Counted from the stretch's first letter, positions 38,600 to 54,074 are shown. The stretch: DNA of 64,000 nt from Desmodus rotundus (GCF_022682495.2 NC_071390.1:155162583-155226582); one strand, 5' to 3'. Notes: generated by a model not told the origin, from the letters alone. Numbers and translations are program-made.

Positions 38600-40675
38600 T
38601 AAAAACAATATTCAAAGGTCAAACTGTTTCAAAGTGACTTCACTGCATCTCAGCAAAAAGCTCAAGAATATTGATAGGGATACAAAAATATTCCAACAAG
38701 GAATATTTTTACCCAACAAGGCAGATTCACAATATTTGGAATTCAATTTAAAAATTACCAGGCAGGTAAAGAAGCAGGAAATTATTATTTATAATTAAGA
38801 GAAAATCAATCAATTGAAACCAATCCAGAATTGACACTGATATGAGAATTGTCAAAGAGATTAAAACAGTTATTATATCTATATCCCATATGTTCAAAAA
38901 GCTAGAAGAAATACTAAACATGTTAAATAGAAACATGGAAGATATTTTTAATTAAATGTCTAAAGATTAGATGTTACATAAGAAAATGTCAGGGACCTAG
39001 GAGATATAAGGTGGAGTAAAACTAGATTTACAGTTGTTTCTATGGAAAATAATGCAATAATTAATAAATAATAATGCAAGAATAAACTCTGTGTTTCCTG
39101 TGCTCACAACTGTAAACCTCCTTTTGCCCCGTCCTGTAGAGCAATAGAAACTATCCAAGACAAAATGAAGTAACCTGTGGAATAACTTCAGACAGCCTAA
39201 TGCGCATGTAATTGGAGCCTCTGACTGTGGGAAATGTGGCTCAGCCCCAACTCAGAAAAGCCAGTGGGGAGCGAGGTTGGCGGGCAGGACCCACGTCCAT
39301 GGATAAGTTCTCCGTGGGAAATCAGGCCTGCATTGTACCCACACTGCTATGAGACTTGCTCTTGCTGAAACTCCCTCACCCTGAATCAAGGAAGCAAATG
39401 TTTACTGAGTATCTTTATCTTTCTAAAATCTGAGCTAGACCCTCCAGGTATGGGACAAAGCCTTTTTGACCATTTCTCCTTTTACATTGTAAAGGTCCTC
39501 CTTTGATGTAATCAGTGACATCCTCTCTCTTTTGTCAGCAAAAGATAACCACCCAAAACAAACCTTTGTGTAGTAAAAGAGGACCTTCTTTGATGTTAAG
39601 GGCCTAAAAAACCTATAAAGGCTGGTCAAGGCAAGGCTCTTGGCGCTCCCCCCTTGAGGGAGTGGCCGAGGCAATCAGAAGCACTCTCCTCTTGAGAGAG
39701 TGGCCGAGCCATCCCTTTTCCCCCACAGGACGTCTGTAGTCCGTGTATATGTGTGTTTGAATACTGAAACCTCCACAGCAGACCTTGCGGGCTGAGATGT
39801 GCATCATGTGACAAAAGAAGAGAACAAAGGGAAAGGATGAAGATGATATTTCAAAACATAATGACTGAATATTTTCCAATTTGATAAAAAACCATAAGCC
39901 TATGGATCCAAGAGTCTCAATGAAGCCCAAGCAAAGGAAACAAAAAAACAACATCAAGACATATCATAGTCAAGTTTCTCAAATCTAGTGACTAAGAAAA
40001 AGCAGCCAGAGATGGAAAAAAGATACATTTTCTCCTTCAAATATAAGGATGGGACAAATATAAGGATGACAGCAGATAGTTTCACTAGAAGTAATGCAAG
40101 TACAAAGGAGAGGAACAACTAGAAGTGATGAAAGAACAAAAATGTTTTCAACCTAGAATTCTATATCCAGCAAAAATACCTTTTCAGAAAAGGTCACATA
40201 ACTTTTCAGACATAAAAAAAGCTGAAAGCATCCACCTCCAGCAGACCCACACTACAATAGTAAGCTCTTCAAACAAAAGGAAAGTAATGTCAAATGGACA
40301 CAAGGATCTACACGAAAGCATAAAGGGCTCCGGAAATTAAGCTGCAGAGGGTAGCGTACTTCTAAAGTCACTGGATGAGCTCATCGTTTCCCTGATACTA
40401 AACCAGGCAAAGACATTAGAAGAATAGAAAACTGTGTTGACGGAAATATCAATAGCTACCAGGGAACTAGGGTTGGAGGAAGGGATCAGTTGCCAAATGA
40501 TACAAGGGGTCTCAGAGGGGTTACGGAAATGCCTCAGTATCTTGAATGTGTCGGTAGATTCACGGGTTTACACATTTGTCAAACCTCACTCATAAAAGTA
40601 TGTACTTTAAATTTATATTTAATAAATTATACCTCAGTAAAGCTGAGTAAAATAAAACAAAATAAATGAAAACAA
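38600..40675 (+). repeat. L1M LINE-1, split by an ERV LTR
   Basis: Left part: CCAATCCAGAATTGACACTG, CATATGTTCAAAAAGCTAGA, ACATGGAAGATATTT. Right part: AACATAATGACTGAATATTT, CATAGTCAAGTTTCTC, AATTCTATATCCAGCAAAAA, and AAATTATACCTCAGTAAAGC at the 3' end. These are blocks from ORF1 and the 3' terminus of an old mammalian L1. Coding capacity is gone, and the element is interrupted at 38987-39813. Confidence 0.75.
38987..39813 (+). mobile_element. Solo LTR of a class I endogenous retrovirus
   Basis: An 827-bp insertion inside an L1M, bounded by the inverted termini TGTCA (38987) and TGACA (39813). It carries a TATA box, CTATAAAGG at about 39613-39621, with GCGCTCC 29 bp downstream, the spacing of a retroviral cap site. 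Next come two 28-bp tandem hairpin-forming units (39643-39670 and 39681-39708), then a pyrimidine-rich U5-like part. No primer-binding site or internal genes follow; L1M resumes directly, so this is a solo LTR left by recombination. The flanks are A-rich, so the target duplication is ambiguous. Class I is inferred from layout only. Confidence 0.7.
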
Positions 40676-42764
40676 AATATCTGGCAGATATTGTGGTTTG
40701 GCTCATTCAGGAACCAATCCAATCGTTCCAAATGTCTTCCTGTACTGAAGAAGCTGGGAAATGAAAAAGTCCATTTCCCATTTTTCCTCACGGTTTTCCT
40801 ATGTGACTTTAGTAAGCGAGGGTACTCTCTCTCCAGACTCTACTACCTAGGAGTAGATTTGTGTTGAAAGGACAGGGAAGAGCTCATCCATCTTGCCAGT
40901 GAGCCGTGGCAGAAACCCCGAGTGTCCGGAGCTGCCCACTTCCCGACGTGGCAGAGGCCTCCTTGGTGAGCATTCTGCAGAGACTTGCGAGTGGCCCCTA
41001 GCCACGCGCTTAGCGTCTGTACTTCTAGTCTGTAAACTAGCAGGGCTGAAAAGGGATTCTGTCATTCTTCAATGGAACAAAACAGTACTTTAATTCTAAA
41101 CAATGGAATTATCCAGCAGGCTCACCGCAATATCAGCTAGTTTGAGAGAAATGCTTAAATCAACAGTCCTTCTATTCTTCACTCTGCTACCAAAGCCCCC
41201 ACTTAGGCTCTGTCTATGCGTCTTACAGCTGAGTTCCAGTGTGGGTTTTGTGGATTTCCACTGCGGAGTTTTACAGTTGGTCCAGAGTCCAAACACTATT
41301 TCTAACTTATTTCTTACTGCAATTTCTAAGATACTTTACTTTTGAACTATTGGAACACAATCTTCTTGTGTAAAGAAGATTTTCTGGTGCCAAAACAATA
41401 GGGCAACCGTCCGAAGTAAATTCCAAGCTGAACTTGCTCCCCAGACCCCACCCTGGGGGTCCCCCACCCCCAGGCCATGGAGCCTCCCAGGGCAGTGTAA
41501 ATGTGTTGTATAAAGCCGTTTCTTTCCCTGGATGATTGCATCGCTCTCATGTTGAGTTTTTAGTTGGCTGGGAAAAACGAGGTCAGCGTCTTTGTCAATT
41601 CCTCTGTTCTTGCCCACTGAACTGTTATCTCCCTTCAGTGCAGGTAACTGAACTCCTCTGGCAGCGCGCATCTGGGTTGGGTGGCTGAATGTGGGAGGAA
41701 AATGAGGGAGCTGCGAAACGCTCTCCTGCCCCCCACGCCCCACCTCCTGCCATCTGCCTCTAAATGCCTCTGTCTCCGTCTCTGTCTAACTCATTCTCTG
41801 GCTCTCTCTGGCCCTCTCTTTCTCTCCCTCCCTTCTTAATGAAAGTTGTATTATGCAGATGATTCACACATCTTAATTTTTCTCACTCATCCAAATTCAA
41901 ACTAAGTTAGATGGTTTCGTGTGACTGTTTCAAACCTCACATATATAAGAAAATCACCAGCATCAGCCTCTTTTCCTCCATAAAAATTATGGTTCTCCAC
42001 ATGCCAAAACCCAGCAGAGGGCATCCTTCCATCTCGGAAGCGTGAATACTGCAGCAAAAGGGCTCTTCAGTGCCAGCAATGGCTTCCATTTACAACTGTG
42101 CCCTGGACTTTAAATAAAAAGGCTCTTGTGGTAGGAGGGGAATTTGTTATGTTATTCTGGAGTGTTCACCTCATTTTGAACTATAGATTTAGAAGTAATT
42201 CTCCTTTTATAAGGAGAAAAAGAGGTCAAAAACTCTCTGTCTTTGGCCTCTCTCTCCGAGTTTGAAACATTAGCTTCAAATTTCAGAAGCAACAAGGTAG
42301 CACTTATGCGATCCTTCCTCCTCTCTGCTGCTATGCGTGCAAATAAAGTGGTTGCAGAGCAAAAACCATTGAGAGAAATCAGCACCCTACCTCCTTTGTT
42401 GCACTCTCTTTCTAGTCTTCAAGCTAAAAGACAAAAGCAGAAAAGGCACCCCGGCCTGTTGGATCGTCTCAGAAGCAAGAAGAACGTAAGCATGGTCCAG
42501 AGCAGTACAACACGTGCGGCCAGCCTTGTACTTGTATAAGTAGACAATCAGTCACCCGCGAAGTTTCATTGTGCAGTGTTACAGAAATGTAAAGTCCACA
42601 ATGAGAAGTATCTTACATTGCCAGAAGCAACTTTTTCTGGGTTAAAATGTAAATGCTCATAACCCCTATCAGTGATTATCTTGCTGGTGTGGATGAGTAT
42701 ATCAGATCCTTTCCTTGTGGAAGATGTCTTTAGGAGAGAAGAAAAGATTAGACGTAGACAAAAA
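40676..42764. other. Non-coding stretch, nothing named
   Basis: Contains a strong GC hairpin at 41452-41474 and a CT-rich tract at 41755-41835. The minus-strand 135-codon frame at 41336-41743 has no recognisable domain. Confidence 0.4.
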
Positions 42765-42885
42765 AGCATCATTCACACATCCATTCAACATGTTTTTGAG
42801 CACTTTGTGCCACGCCCTGTTGTAGGTGCTAAGAGCAACGCATCAGCTACAGTCAAAGAGTCCTTTCCTTGAGGTAATGCACCAA
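42765..42885 (-). repeat. L2 3' end
   Basis: Antisense L2 terminus: CACACATCCATTCAACATGT, TTTTGAGCACTTTGTGCCAC, GTTGTAGGTGCTAAGAGC. Confidence 0.75.
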
Positions 42886-42899
42886 ACAGCAAGGGTGTG

Positions 42900-43250
42900 G
42901 GAAGTCGGACCAACCTAACTTTGAGTCTAGCCCTGCCACTTACCAGCTACGTGTGTGACTTGGTAGAAAGGAATTACTGTTCTCTTTTGCAAAGCAAGAA
43001 TAATAATTATCAATATTTATTGATAACATAACTTTGCTCCAGGCACAGGAGCAAAGGAACTGAGCATATATATCATCAAATCTGCACAATTAGCCTACGA
43101 GAAAAGTTATATTATCATTCTCATTCTACCAATGAGGAAATGAAGGCACAGACTGATTTGCAAATTGCCCGGGAGGACACGGAGGCAGCAGAGCAGGAAT
43201 TTGAAACCAGGCGGTCTGCTTCCAAGGCTGTCTTCCCTCTTCACCAGGGT
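42900..43250. repeat. Two MIR SINEs, sense then antisense
   Basis: 42905-43010 is a sense MIR (TTTGAGTCTAGCCCTGCCAC, TTACCAGCTACGTGTGTGAC). 43010-43240 is an antisense MIR (CTACCAATGAGGAAATGAAG, GCAGAGCAGGAATTTGAAAC). They face each other tail to tail. Confidence 0.75.
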
Positions 43251-46690
<3,440 letters not shown>

Positions 46691-46840
46691 AACCCTGGGG
46701 TAGAGACGGCATCTGATATGCTTGGGCTCTGCCACCGCCCATCTGTGTGTCTTTTTGATGCTAATAAACTAATAAGCCTTAGTCTTTGAATCTGTACAAT
46801 GTGATAACAGTAACAGTTACTAAACAGGTTTGCCCAGAAG
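46691..46840 (+). repeat. MIR SINE
   Basis: TTGGGCTCTGCCACCGCCCA, then AGCCTTAGTCTTTGAATCTG and AATGTGATAACAGTAACAG; the sense MIR core, divergent. Confidence 0.6.
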
Positions 46841-47707
46841 ATAAAGTAAGCAAGAATATGAAAACAATGAGTATGGAGCTTCCAACAGTGCTGTGCCAAG
46901 TACAAAAATATTACACTCCACGTCATGAAATGTTTAAGATTAAACACACTAACAAAAATAAGTCAGCGGGAAAAAGCAGGGTGATAAATGTGAGGGAAAG
47001 GGGATTAGTACTATGCTTTAGATTAGGAAGCATTGACCTTCAGAGAAAGCAGCCAAATGCCCAAGAGCTCATAGCTCCTCTTCATGTTCATGATTATGGG
47101 CAAGTCTAGAATCAGGGAACTCGCTGCAAATGTTGCAGCATTTACAAGAGCCCCAAAGTTATCTTTTATCTGTTAATATTGGACCAATTATGCACTGTTC
47201 TTCTGGCTGCGAAGACTGCATTTAATGCATTTGGTCCTGCCAAAATGTTCTACTTTTTTCAATAGCTACCTGTACTTTTAAAAATATTTAATAAGAAATA
47301 CATTTGCCCCATGTGTAGAAGTGGGGAAGTTGAGGATCGAACCTCTCTGCTGCCACATTAGCCAACTCACATAGGATTCTCTCGACTCACATAGCAATGC
47401 TAGGTACCGCTTTTCTGTGTGCCTCTTAAGAGCTGTGCACTTAAAAAATAGTAATAAGATAAACTCCTATCAGATTGTCACATTGGGTGCTAACACAAGG
47501 ATGACAAAAATATCCCTTTACCTACTGCCGTGGGTGCGCTTTGCCTGGAATGAATGGGTCTCCAAGAATGTTAGATTATTAGAATGACTGAGCTTTTACA
47601 AAGCCCCAAACACACAGCAATTAAGTTAGAATAACCAGGGGTGGGGCCTCAGAGCAAATTTGTTTAAAGCTCCTATGCTGTTTCTAATGGGAAACCAAGT
47701 TCTAGAG
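46841..47707. other. Non-coding stretch, nothing recognised
   Basis: AT-rich intron sequence up to the MITE at 47708. Confidence 0.4.
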
Positions 47708-47898
47708 CAGGGGTGTCAAACTCATTTTCACCAGGGGCCACATCAGCCTCGCAATTGCCTTCAAAGGGCGGAAATACTTTTAGGACTGTGTAAATGTAAC
47801 TACTCCTTAACCGTTAAGGAGTTAAAATTACATTCGGCCCTTTGAAGGCAACCGCGAGCCTGATGTGGCCCCCGGTGAAAAAGAGTTTGACAGCCCTG
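47708..47898. mobile_element. Palindromic hAT MITE
   Basis: A 191-bp element that is nearly one complete inverted repeat: CAGGGGTGTCAAACTC...TTTCACC at the left pairs with GGTGAAAAAGAGTTTGACAG...CCCTG at the right. The next arms also pair (GGGGCCACATCAGCCTCGC with GCGAGCCTGATGTGGCCCC; TTGCCTTCAAAGGGC with GCCCTTTGAAGGCAA). The centre is CTCCTTAACCGTTAAGGAG. CAG/CTG termini indicate hAT. No coding content. The flanking 8-mers are similar (TTCTAGAG, TTAGAGCT) but not an exact duplication. Confidence 0.88.
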
Positions 47899-48089
47899 TT
47901 AGAGCTAGTTACATACGGTTGGAAAGGCAGGATCGTAGGCCTCATCCCAGAGCTACTGGATCAGATCCGCACTTTAACAAGGAAGTGTTCTGGGAAACCT
48001 GGAGCACACTGCATCTTGAGGAGCCCCTCTGCAATCACATTGGCAGCTTGACTTGACGGAGAATCTGAGGTCCTGTCTCTTTAAAATAA

Positions 48090-48620
48090 CTGCTAGTCAT
48101 TCATTCAATTATTAGAATAACTTATTTGGCAAACACGGTGCTAGGCACTAGATATGTAATGAGGACCAAACAATGTCATGCCCAACAACATAGAGCTCAT
48201 TGTTTGAAGTAATAAAAAAAAGTTACATGAATAAATGTAGAATTACAAACTGTTAAGTATTGTTTAGAAAATGCGCAAAATGTGAGGAAAAGCTATTGCA
48301 GGAGTGCCTTCTCTTGTCTTTCTGATGTTTGAGTTCCGGTCGGAAGTATAAGGAGTTAATGGAGAAGCTAACTAGACAGAGAGCACGGGGAAAGTATTAT
48401 ATGTAAGTGCAAAGACCTCGAGATGGGAGGAGGATGGCACGGTGAGACTCTCAGAGAACGGCTTTTGCTGAGATGCAAAGCGATGGAATTATAATAGTAC
48501 CAAATGATTAATATCGTGTTGTACTTTACAGTCACTTTAAAGATCTAGTACCTTCAACCCAGGAGCAGTGAGAAATCCCTGAAGGTTTTTAAGGAGGATG
48601 GGAGGGACTCACATTTTTAA
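48090..48620 (-). repeat. L2 3' region
   Basis: Antisense L2: CATTCATTCAATTATTAG, AAACACGGTGCTAGGCACTA, then the upstream consensus-like GAGATGGGAGGAGGATGGC and CCTGAAGGTTTTTAAGGAGG. Confidence 0.65.
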
Positions 48621-49874
48621 AAGGTGAGTAAGCACAGCCAGCGTGGACAGTTGCGCAGGACGCGCAGGCGCAAACTTGGGGGTGCTGTTGGGAGCGAGAT
48701 CTAAGTGAATTCAGTCTTCAGGGCTGTATGGTTCTCAACTTGAGCAATCAGAGTCTCTGTCCCGATTGCCTTGGTCTCAGAACTGAGATTGAATACAGGG
48801 TATATTCAGGGTAGGAAATATGGATACCTATTAGAATAGGCCATTAAGTAAAATGTTCTAAAAAAAATCTTTTGCACGATTTTTGGTGTGACTTGGAAGC
48901 AGATCTTCTTAAAATTAGAGGTATGTTGAATGATCTCACAAGGTCTTTTCCAGCTTCATAATATAAATGTTAAATGATATTGTCTTCGACCTTAAAAAAA
49001 TCTTCTTCTACATTTGTTTCATTTTCTTTCCTTCAACAGATTTGGCAAAGCATCTGCCTGAAATCTAAAAATAGCCTCTCAGCGGTTACTGTCCCTCTGC
49101 TCCCTTCCTGAGGGTTACCATGGGAATAGCGTAATGAAGGATGGAGGCATCTGAGACAGGCCTGACAAGCCTTTGGGATTTGCAGCCTGCTTGCTCTGAG
49201 GGCTGACCTAGATGTTAATGAAGCCAAGCCATTTCTTCTTTTCCACTGATGAAAAAGATGAATCTTTGTGCCCATTGGATACTGAAAATATCAGGGGGAA
49301 CACTTTATAAAGTATGTAATTGTCTAACCATGATGCCATACAAATGAAACAAATACAAAATAATATTCAGTGCAAACTGTAACTTTAAAATTTTTAATTA
49401 AAACTTTTTAAAGGATGAATCGTAGGGGGGCCCCGAGGCCTCACAACAACCTGTGGCAAATGTAGACCTGTAGGCAAGAGATGGGAATTGCTGGGAATAA
49501 GACTAAGGGGTTACCAAACAACCAACATGTGTCCATAGCCTGCACGAGTCACTGTGAACAGTAAGTACTTTAGTCACCGAGTCATCTTGGGACAATTTTT
49601 GAGCCCCCACACCCAATGGAACTCAGGACGAGAATTAGACCCCACCCCACCTCGTCAGAGGATAGGCCTGGAGCACACCCAGCTCCTCACGCTAGAGCAA
49701 GAACAGTGGGTTATTTCCACTTCATCCTTTGCCCGTCCAGCCTGGCCAAGGTTGAAAAGGCCTCCTGAAATAGGCCCCCTGGCTTATCCCTGTGTACCCC
49801 TCAATCATCAAGACACTAGGGGACTCCAGGCAACTTTAGGAATTCAGGTCTTAAATTAAAAAAAAATTAAGTAA
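48621..49874. other. Non-coding stretch, nothing recognised
   Basis: Intron sequence; the plus-strand frame at 49554-49859 has no recognisable domain. Confidence 0.4.
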
Positions 49875-50000
49875 TGTTTTTAAATTTAATCTTTATTATA
49901 TATTTTTCCATTACCATTTAGTTCCCTTATGCCCCCCTCCCCCCCAGCAATCACCACACTGTTGTCCATGTCCATGGGTCCTTTTTCCTTTTTTGCTATA
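49875..50000 (-). mobile_element. Bat LINE-1 3' end
   Basis: Antisense L1 3' UTR of a second bat type: AAATTTAATCTTTATTATAT, TTCCATTACCATTTAGTTCC, CCCTCCCCCCCAGCAATCAC, GTCCATGTCCATGGGTCC. It is cut at its right side by the mariner element that follows. Confidence 0.75.
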
Positions 50001-50004
50001 TATA

Positions 50005-50545
50005 CGAGAAGGGAATCCAAAAGAACAGAATTTATTTATAAAAAAGTGTGTATTTATTCTTACATGTTTAAACTTCAGTCACCTTAAAAGTACTCTCCAC
50101 TTGATGCAATACACCTATCAAGAACTTTTCTCCACTCTTAACACAGTTTTTAAAGGCTTTTGATGCCTTTTAGTGCTTCTGCTATTTGTTTCAACTTTTC
50201 CACATTTTCAAAATGTTTCCATAAATCAAAAAAAAGTTGCTCAAGGTGAGATCAGGTGAATAGGAAGGGTGGGGCATGGGGGTCATGCCATTTTTGGTCA
50301 AAAACTGCTGAACACTCAGCACGGTGTGGGCAGGTGCGCTTGTAAATTGCCCATCTTGAAATGGGCAAATGCATTGAAAGAGTCTTCACAAAAAATTTAT
50401 TGAAGCCAAACACAGCCTCTCACAACAACACCAGCTGCTACACTGATACTGATGGTTTCCTGCAACACTCACCTAGTGGGGAAACCTGTACTACAAGGGC
50501 TCCATCCCCCAGCATATAATTATTGTTTTGGGGGGTCCATCCACA
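50005..50545 (-). mobile_element. mariner of a second family, internally deleted
   Basis: Bounded by TATA at both sides, with degenerate terminal repeats: CGAGAAGGGAATCCAAAAGA at the left, and TGGATGGACCCCCCAAAAC reading inward from the right. The minus strand encodes a decayed transposase C-terminus: QQFLTKNGMTPMPHPSYSPD, then LTLSNFF (third catalytic Asp read as Asn), and after frame breaks FKNCVKSGEKFLIGVLHQVE. This is about 540 bp against about 1.3 kb for a full mariner. The terminal repeats differ from those of copies 1-3, so it is a separate family. Confidence 0.8.
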
Positions 50546-51199
50546 TATATTATGGAATGCTTCTTAATGTTGAACTAAAATAAATAACCTCCTACCCATC
50601 TTGCTCTCAAATCACCTCTTGATCTCCATTCTTGCTCTTAACTAATGTGATTCGAAATCCACTTTATCCACAGCAGGTTCCTCTCTCAGCCTTTTTCCTG
50701 AATCTGCTCCCATTCTATCACTATTCCCTATTCAGCTCGGAAGGTAAATGCTAATCTATGCCATATCCCCTCCCTACACTTTAACCACACACAGAACAAA
50801 ACCTACAAAACACCCTGGGAACTTCTCCATATCCCTCTGTAAGGCACAGATTATTAAAGTAATTACAGTAACTATTATTTATTGTATGACTCCTGCATAT
50901 TTATATATTTACATGAAGTTCTAGGGACTACAAAGGGGATGTTACATGTTCAATTTCCATTGATCATAAGAGATAAAGCCTATTATAAAAATCCCATACA
51001 TGAGGAAACTAAAGCTTGAAAATAAACTTAAGGTGCCCAGATAGCTCAGAGGAAAAAGGAGCAGAACCAGAACTTTGACCTGGGTCTACCTCCTAAGTCC
51101 TTGCTCTTGCTGTGGGAAGATATACCACATATCATATCCCTCTTAAATACAACCCCCCAATGGGGCATAACATCCTAGAAATGAGTTGTGATTTTACCA
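50546..51199. other. Non-coding stretch with antisense MIR
   Basis: 50870-51120 resembles an antisense MIR (ATGAGGAAACTAAAGCTTGA, GAACCAGAACTTTGACCTGG). 50600-50790 is pyrimidine-rich, possibly L2; not assigned. Confidence 0.45.
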
Positions 51200-51520
51200 G
51201 CAAGGAGCTATCACAGGGACAGTCCCTGAAATTCACATTGCTCAACTCCCCATTTCATGCTAATATCTCTGTCTAGATGTTACACTCTAACAGGACTTCC
51301 CTCAACATCCTATGGGAAGTAAGCCCTCTATCCCCTGACCCACTTCTGTCCCTTGAAGTACCTCGTATTACTGGACATTACACTGTATATGTTTATTGGT
51401 TTACTGTCAAGCTCCAGAAATAAAATACAACCCCAGTGAAACAGGGACTTAGTTTTATTCACCAGAACTAAGAACCCAGGAAACTACCTGGCACATAGTA
51501 TATGCTCAATATCTTCTGGC
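51200..51520 (+). repeat. L2 3' end
   Basis: Sense L2: TACACTGTATATGTTTATTG, AACAGGGACTTAGTTTTATT, CTGGCACATAGTATATGCTC then AATAT. Confidence 0.75.
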
Positions 51521-51529
51521 TTCTTTTCC

Positions 51530-51745
51530 ACTCAGTGGTTTGAATCTGCCTCTTAGTAACTGGTAACTTGGACCATTTTCTTAATATCTTTATATCTGAG
51601 TTTTCTTATCTGAAAAACAGGCACACTAATGCTTATTTCATGGGGATTTGTGGGGATTAAATGATTTCATGAATAGAAAAACATTGGCATGAAGCCTGAT
51701 GCATAATAAACACTCAGTGACATGGTATCTTTTTGATTATTAATA
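51530..51745 (+). repeat. MIR SINE
   Basis: Sense MIR immediately after the L2: GAGTTTTCTTATCTGAAAAA, GGGGATTAAATGATTTCATG, GATGCATAATAAACACTCAG. Confidence 0.8.
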
Positions 51746-52634
51746 TCAGTATTATAAAGTATTACTGACACACACCAGCACTATCATCACTAACTATCAG
51801 TACAACCAGCAAGTCCAAATTCACGTGTCATAAACCTCACAAGCTTGAATGGCAAGGGTTGATTTCATAATTATACAATGATCAAAAAATAAATCTCCTT
51901 AATGAATTAAATCACCACTTACCTTTGTTTCCATGTGCCGTCAGTTCTGGGGAGTGTACGTACCAGACACAATAGAGTCCCTCCTGTCCTAATTTCAGAA
52001 CACTTCACTTCTTGCTGGCACCAAGACACGAGCAATTCATGCAAATAATTTCTATTTGCATAATTCTCCAAAATCATATAAATAAATGAATTTCAATTAT
52101 TTCCTCAGGAATTTTCTATGTGTCCAAATCTATTACTGAATTGGCCTAGACATTAATTGAAAAGTCAATGAACCTAATGAATCTCCATACCCCCCCCCAA
52201 AATGCTGATTTAACAATACATCAGAGTTATGGAAATGAAGGTGCCCCCATGCCCCGCCATAGAGATCTTGGAAAAGGGTCATAGTTCTGCCACTTTAGCA
52301 CTGATCAAGCACAAGAAGGTTTCACTTCAAGATCTAGATTGTGTCTTCTCTTGGAAAAGCAGAAAATCTGACGACACTAGAGTATTGTTGCATTCCTGAG
52401 CAAAAACAACAGCAGCAGCTGGGCGACGGTGACCCCGGTGAGGGGCACATGTCTCTGGTGCCACATTCCCTCCTATCAAGACAGTGCTTTGCACTGACAT
52501 TGCCTGTGTTCCTCCTTGAGAACTGAAGGTGTGACATCACAGCTAGTCTAATGCATCGGCTTACACACTTTATATGGGGAGAAACTGAGACTTGCAGTTT
52601 AATTATTTGAATCAAACTTTATTAGGAATAAGCA
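51746..52634. other. Non-coding stretch, nothing recognised
   Basis: Intron sequence; the opposed short frames at 52334-52615 carry no domain. Confidence 0.4.
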
Positions 52635-52800
52635 CTGTGTTGCAGTGGAAGAAAACTGATTCTGAGCCAGTGCTCTGAGATTTAGCTGCCCAAACTGGGA
52701 AAATCAGTTTACGTATCCAGGGCTTTCTTTTCTGTAATGTGGGAGTTGCAGAATCACATGTGAAATGCACCTGAAGACACATTGTAAATTACAAAACTTT
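52635..52800 (+). repeat. MIR SINE
   Basis: GTGTTGCAGTGGAAGAAAAC, TGAGATTTAGCTGCCCAAAC, then TTTCTTTTCTGTAATGTGGG; divergent sense MIR. Confidence 0.6.
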
Positions 52801-53754
52801 ACAGTCATGCTAGCTATCATCATCACTAAAAGTCGCACAGCTGGGAGAAAAGAAACGATGATCTAATGGAAACCAACTTCCTACCAGACAAAAGTATCTC
52901 TCTTCCAACACGAATGCTTTGGTTGCTATGGAAGTTGTTACAAACATTAGTTATTGGCATTTGAGATTCTGCTCATCTTGGCAGATACAAATGAGAGCAA
53001 AACAAACACTCCAATCACCATAATTAGAAGCACCCAATCCCAAAGGGAGGCACCTACTGCAAGAGTGAAAGCCAGGCAGCAAATGAACCAGGGATACTAT
53101 GCGAATGGAGACATTGAAAAATTATTTTCCCCTCCCTTCCTGTGAAAGATTGAAGTTGCAAAACCAGAAGAAATGGAACTAAAACTTTAAACAGTAGCAT
53201 CAGAGTAACAAATGCTTGGATAGCCTTACCTTGACCATTTTCACAATGCCCTACATCCCTGCTTTCCAAAAACCCTGGTGCCCCTTCTGAAGGGGGAAGG
53301 TGTTTGTGTTCCTCAACTATTCCAAATATATACATATTGTAAATAAAAATCAAACAATAAAAGATTAAAAATCTTCCTTGATTTCCTAAATCAAAGAAAA
53401 TGCCTGAATAATCAGCTTAATGTAGTCAATCTTTTTGAGTGGGTTTGCATGGGATAAGAACCTACGTCAGAGGTTGAAATACCTGCATGTCATCTCAGTC
53501 TGTTGCTCTCATAAATGCCAGTGTATATTGAGGAGACACGACCTCAGTCTCTGTGGAATTCCCAGAATAGACGGAGAGCAACAGAGCTGGGGAAAACCAA
53601 GAAGTTGAGAAGACCAGACTCGCCTCAGGCAAATCCCTCATCTCTGCCTCCTCCTCAGGCTTCCAGGTGTCCTTCTGACTATGATTGTCACAGTCCCAGC
53701 CTCCCCTAGATATTCCCTTCTCCAGGTTCAAAACACTGTATCCAGGGAAAGAAC
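52801..53754. other. Non-coding stretch, nothing recognised
   Basis: Intron sequence without a nameable repeat or exon. Confidence 0.4.
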
Positions 53755-53935
53755 AATTCTTTTATGAGCACTGACTCCTTTAATTCTGTGAGGAAAGTAG
53801 ACACTATCATTTTCTTAACTTTTCACACGAGGAAATGAAAGCACAGAGAAGTATGTGACAAGCCTAGAGTCAGACACGTAGCAAATGATGGACCTAGTAT
53901 TTCATCCGCGTAAATCATAGAAGTAACTCTTTATA
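53755..53935 (-). repeat. MIR SINE
   Basis: Antisense MIR: CACGAGGAAATGAAAGCACA, GAGAAGTATGTGACAAGCC, CACGTAGCAAATGATGGACC. Confidence 0.7.
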
Positions 53936-54074
53936 CAACCCTATTGGTCATGGACTGACTCTCTCTGAGTCCAGCTATACCCCATCTCATCTGATACAGA
54001 GCAAGAAGTTAGCGGGGGAGATACCAAATTTATGAATCCTCAAGTTTTATAAATATATAGGGGTTTTAGATAGA

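Noticed and set aside
41336..41743. 135-codon minus-strand frame
   Set aside because: Overlaps a GC-rich hairpin region; no domain or conserved-looking motif, no promoter or splice support.
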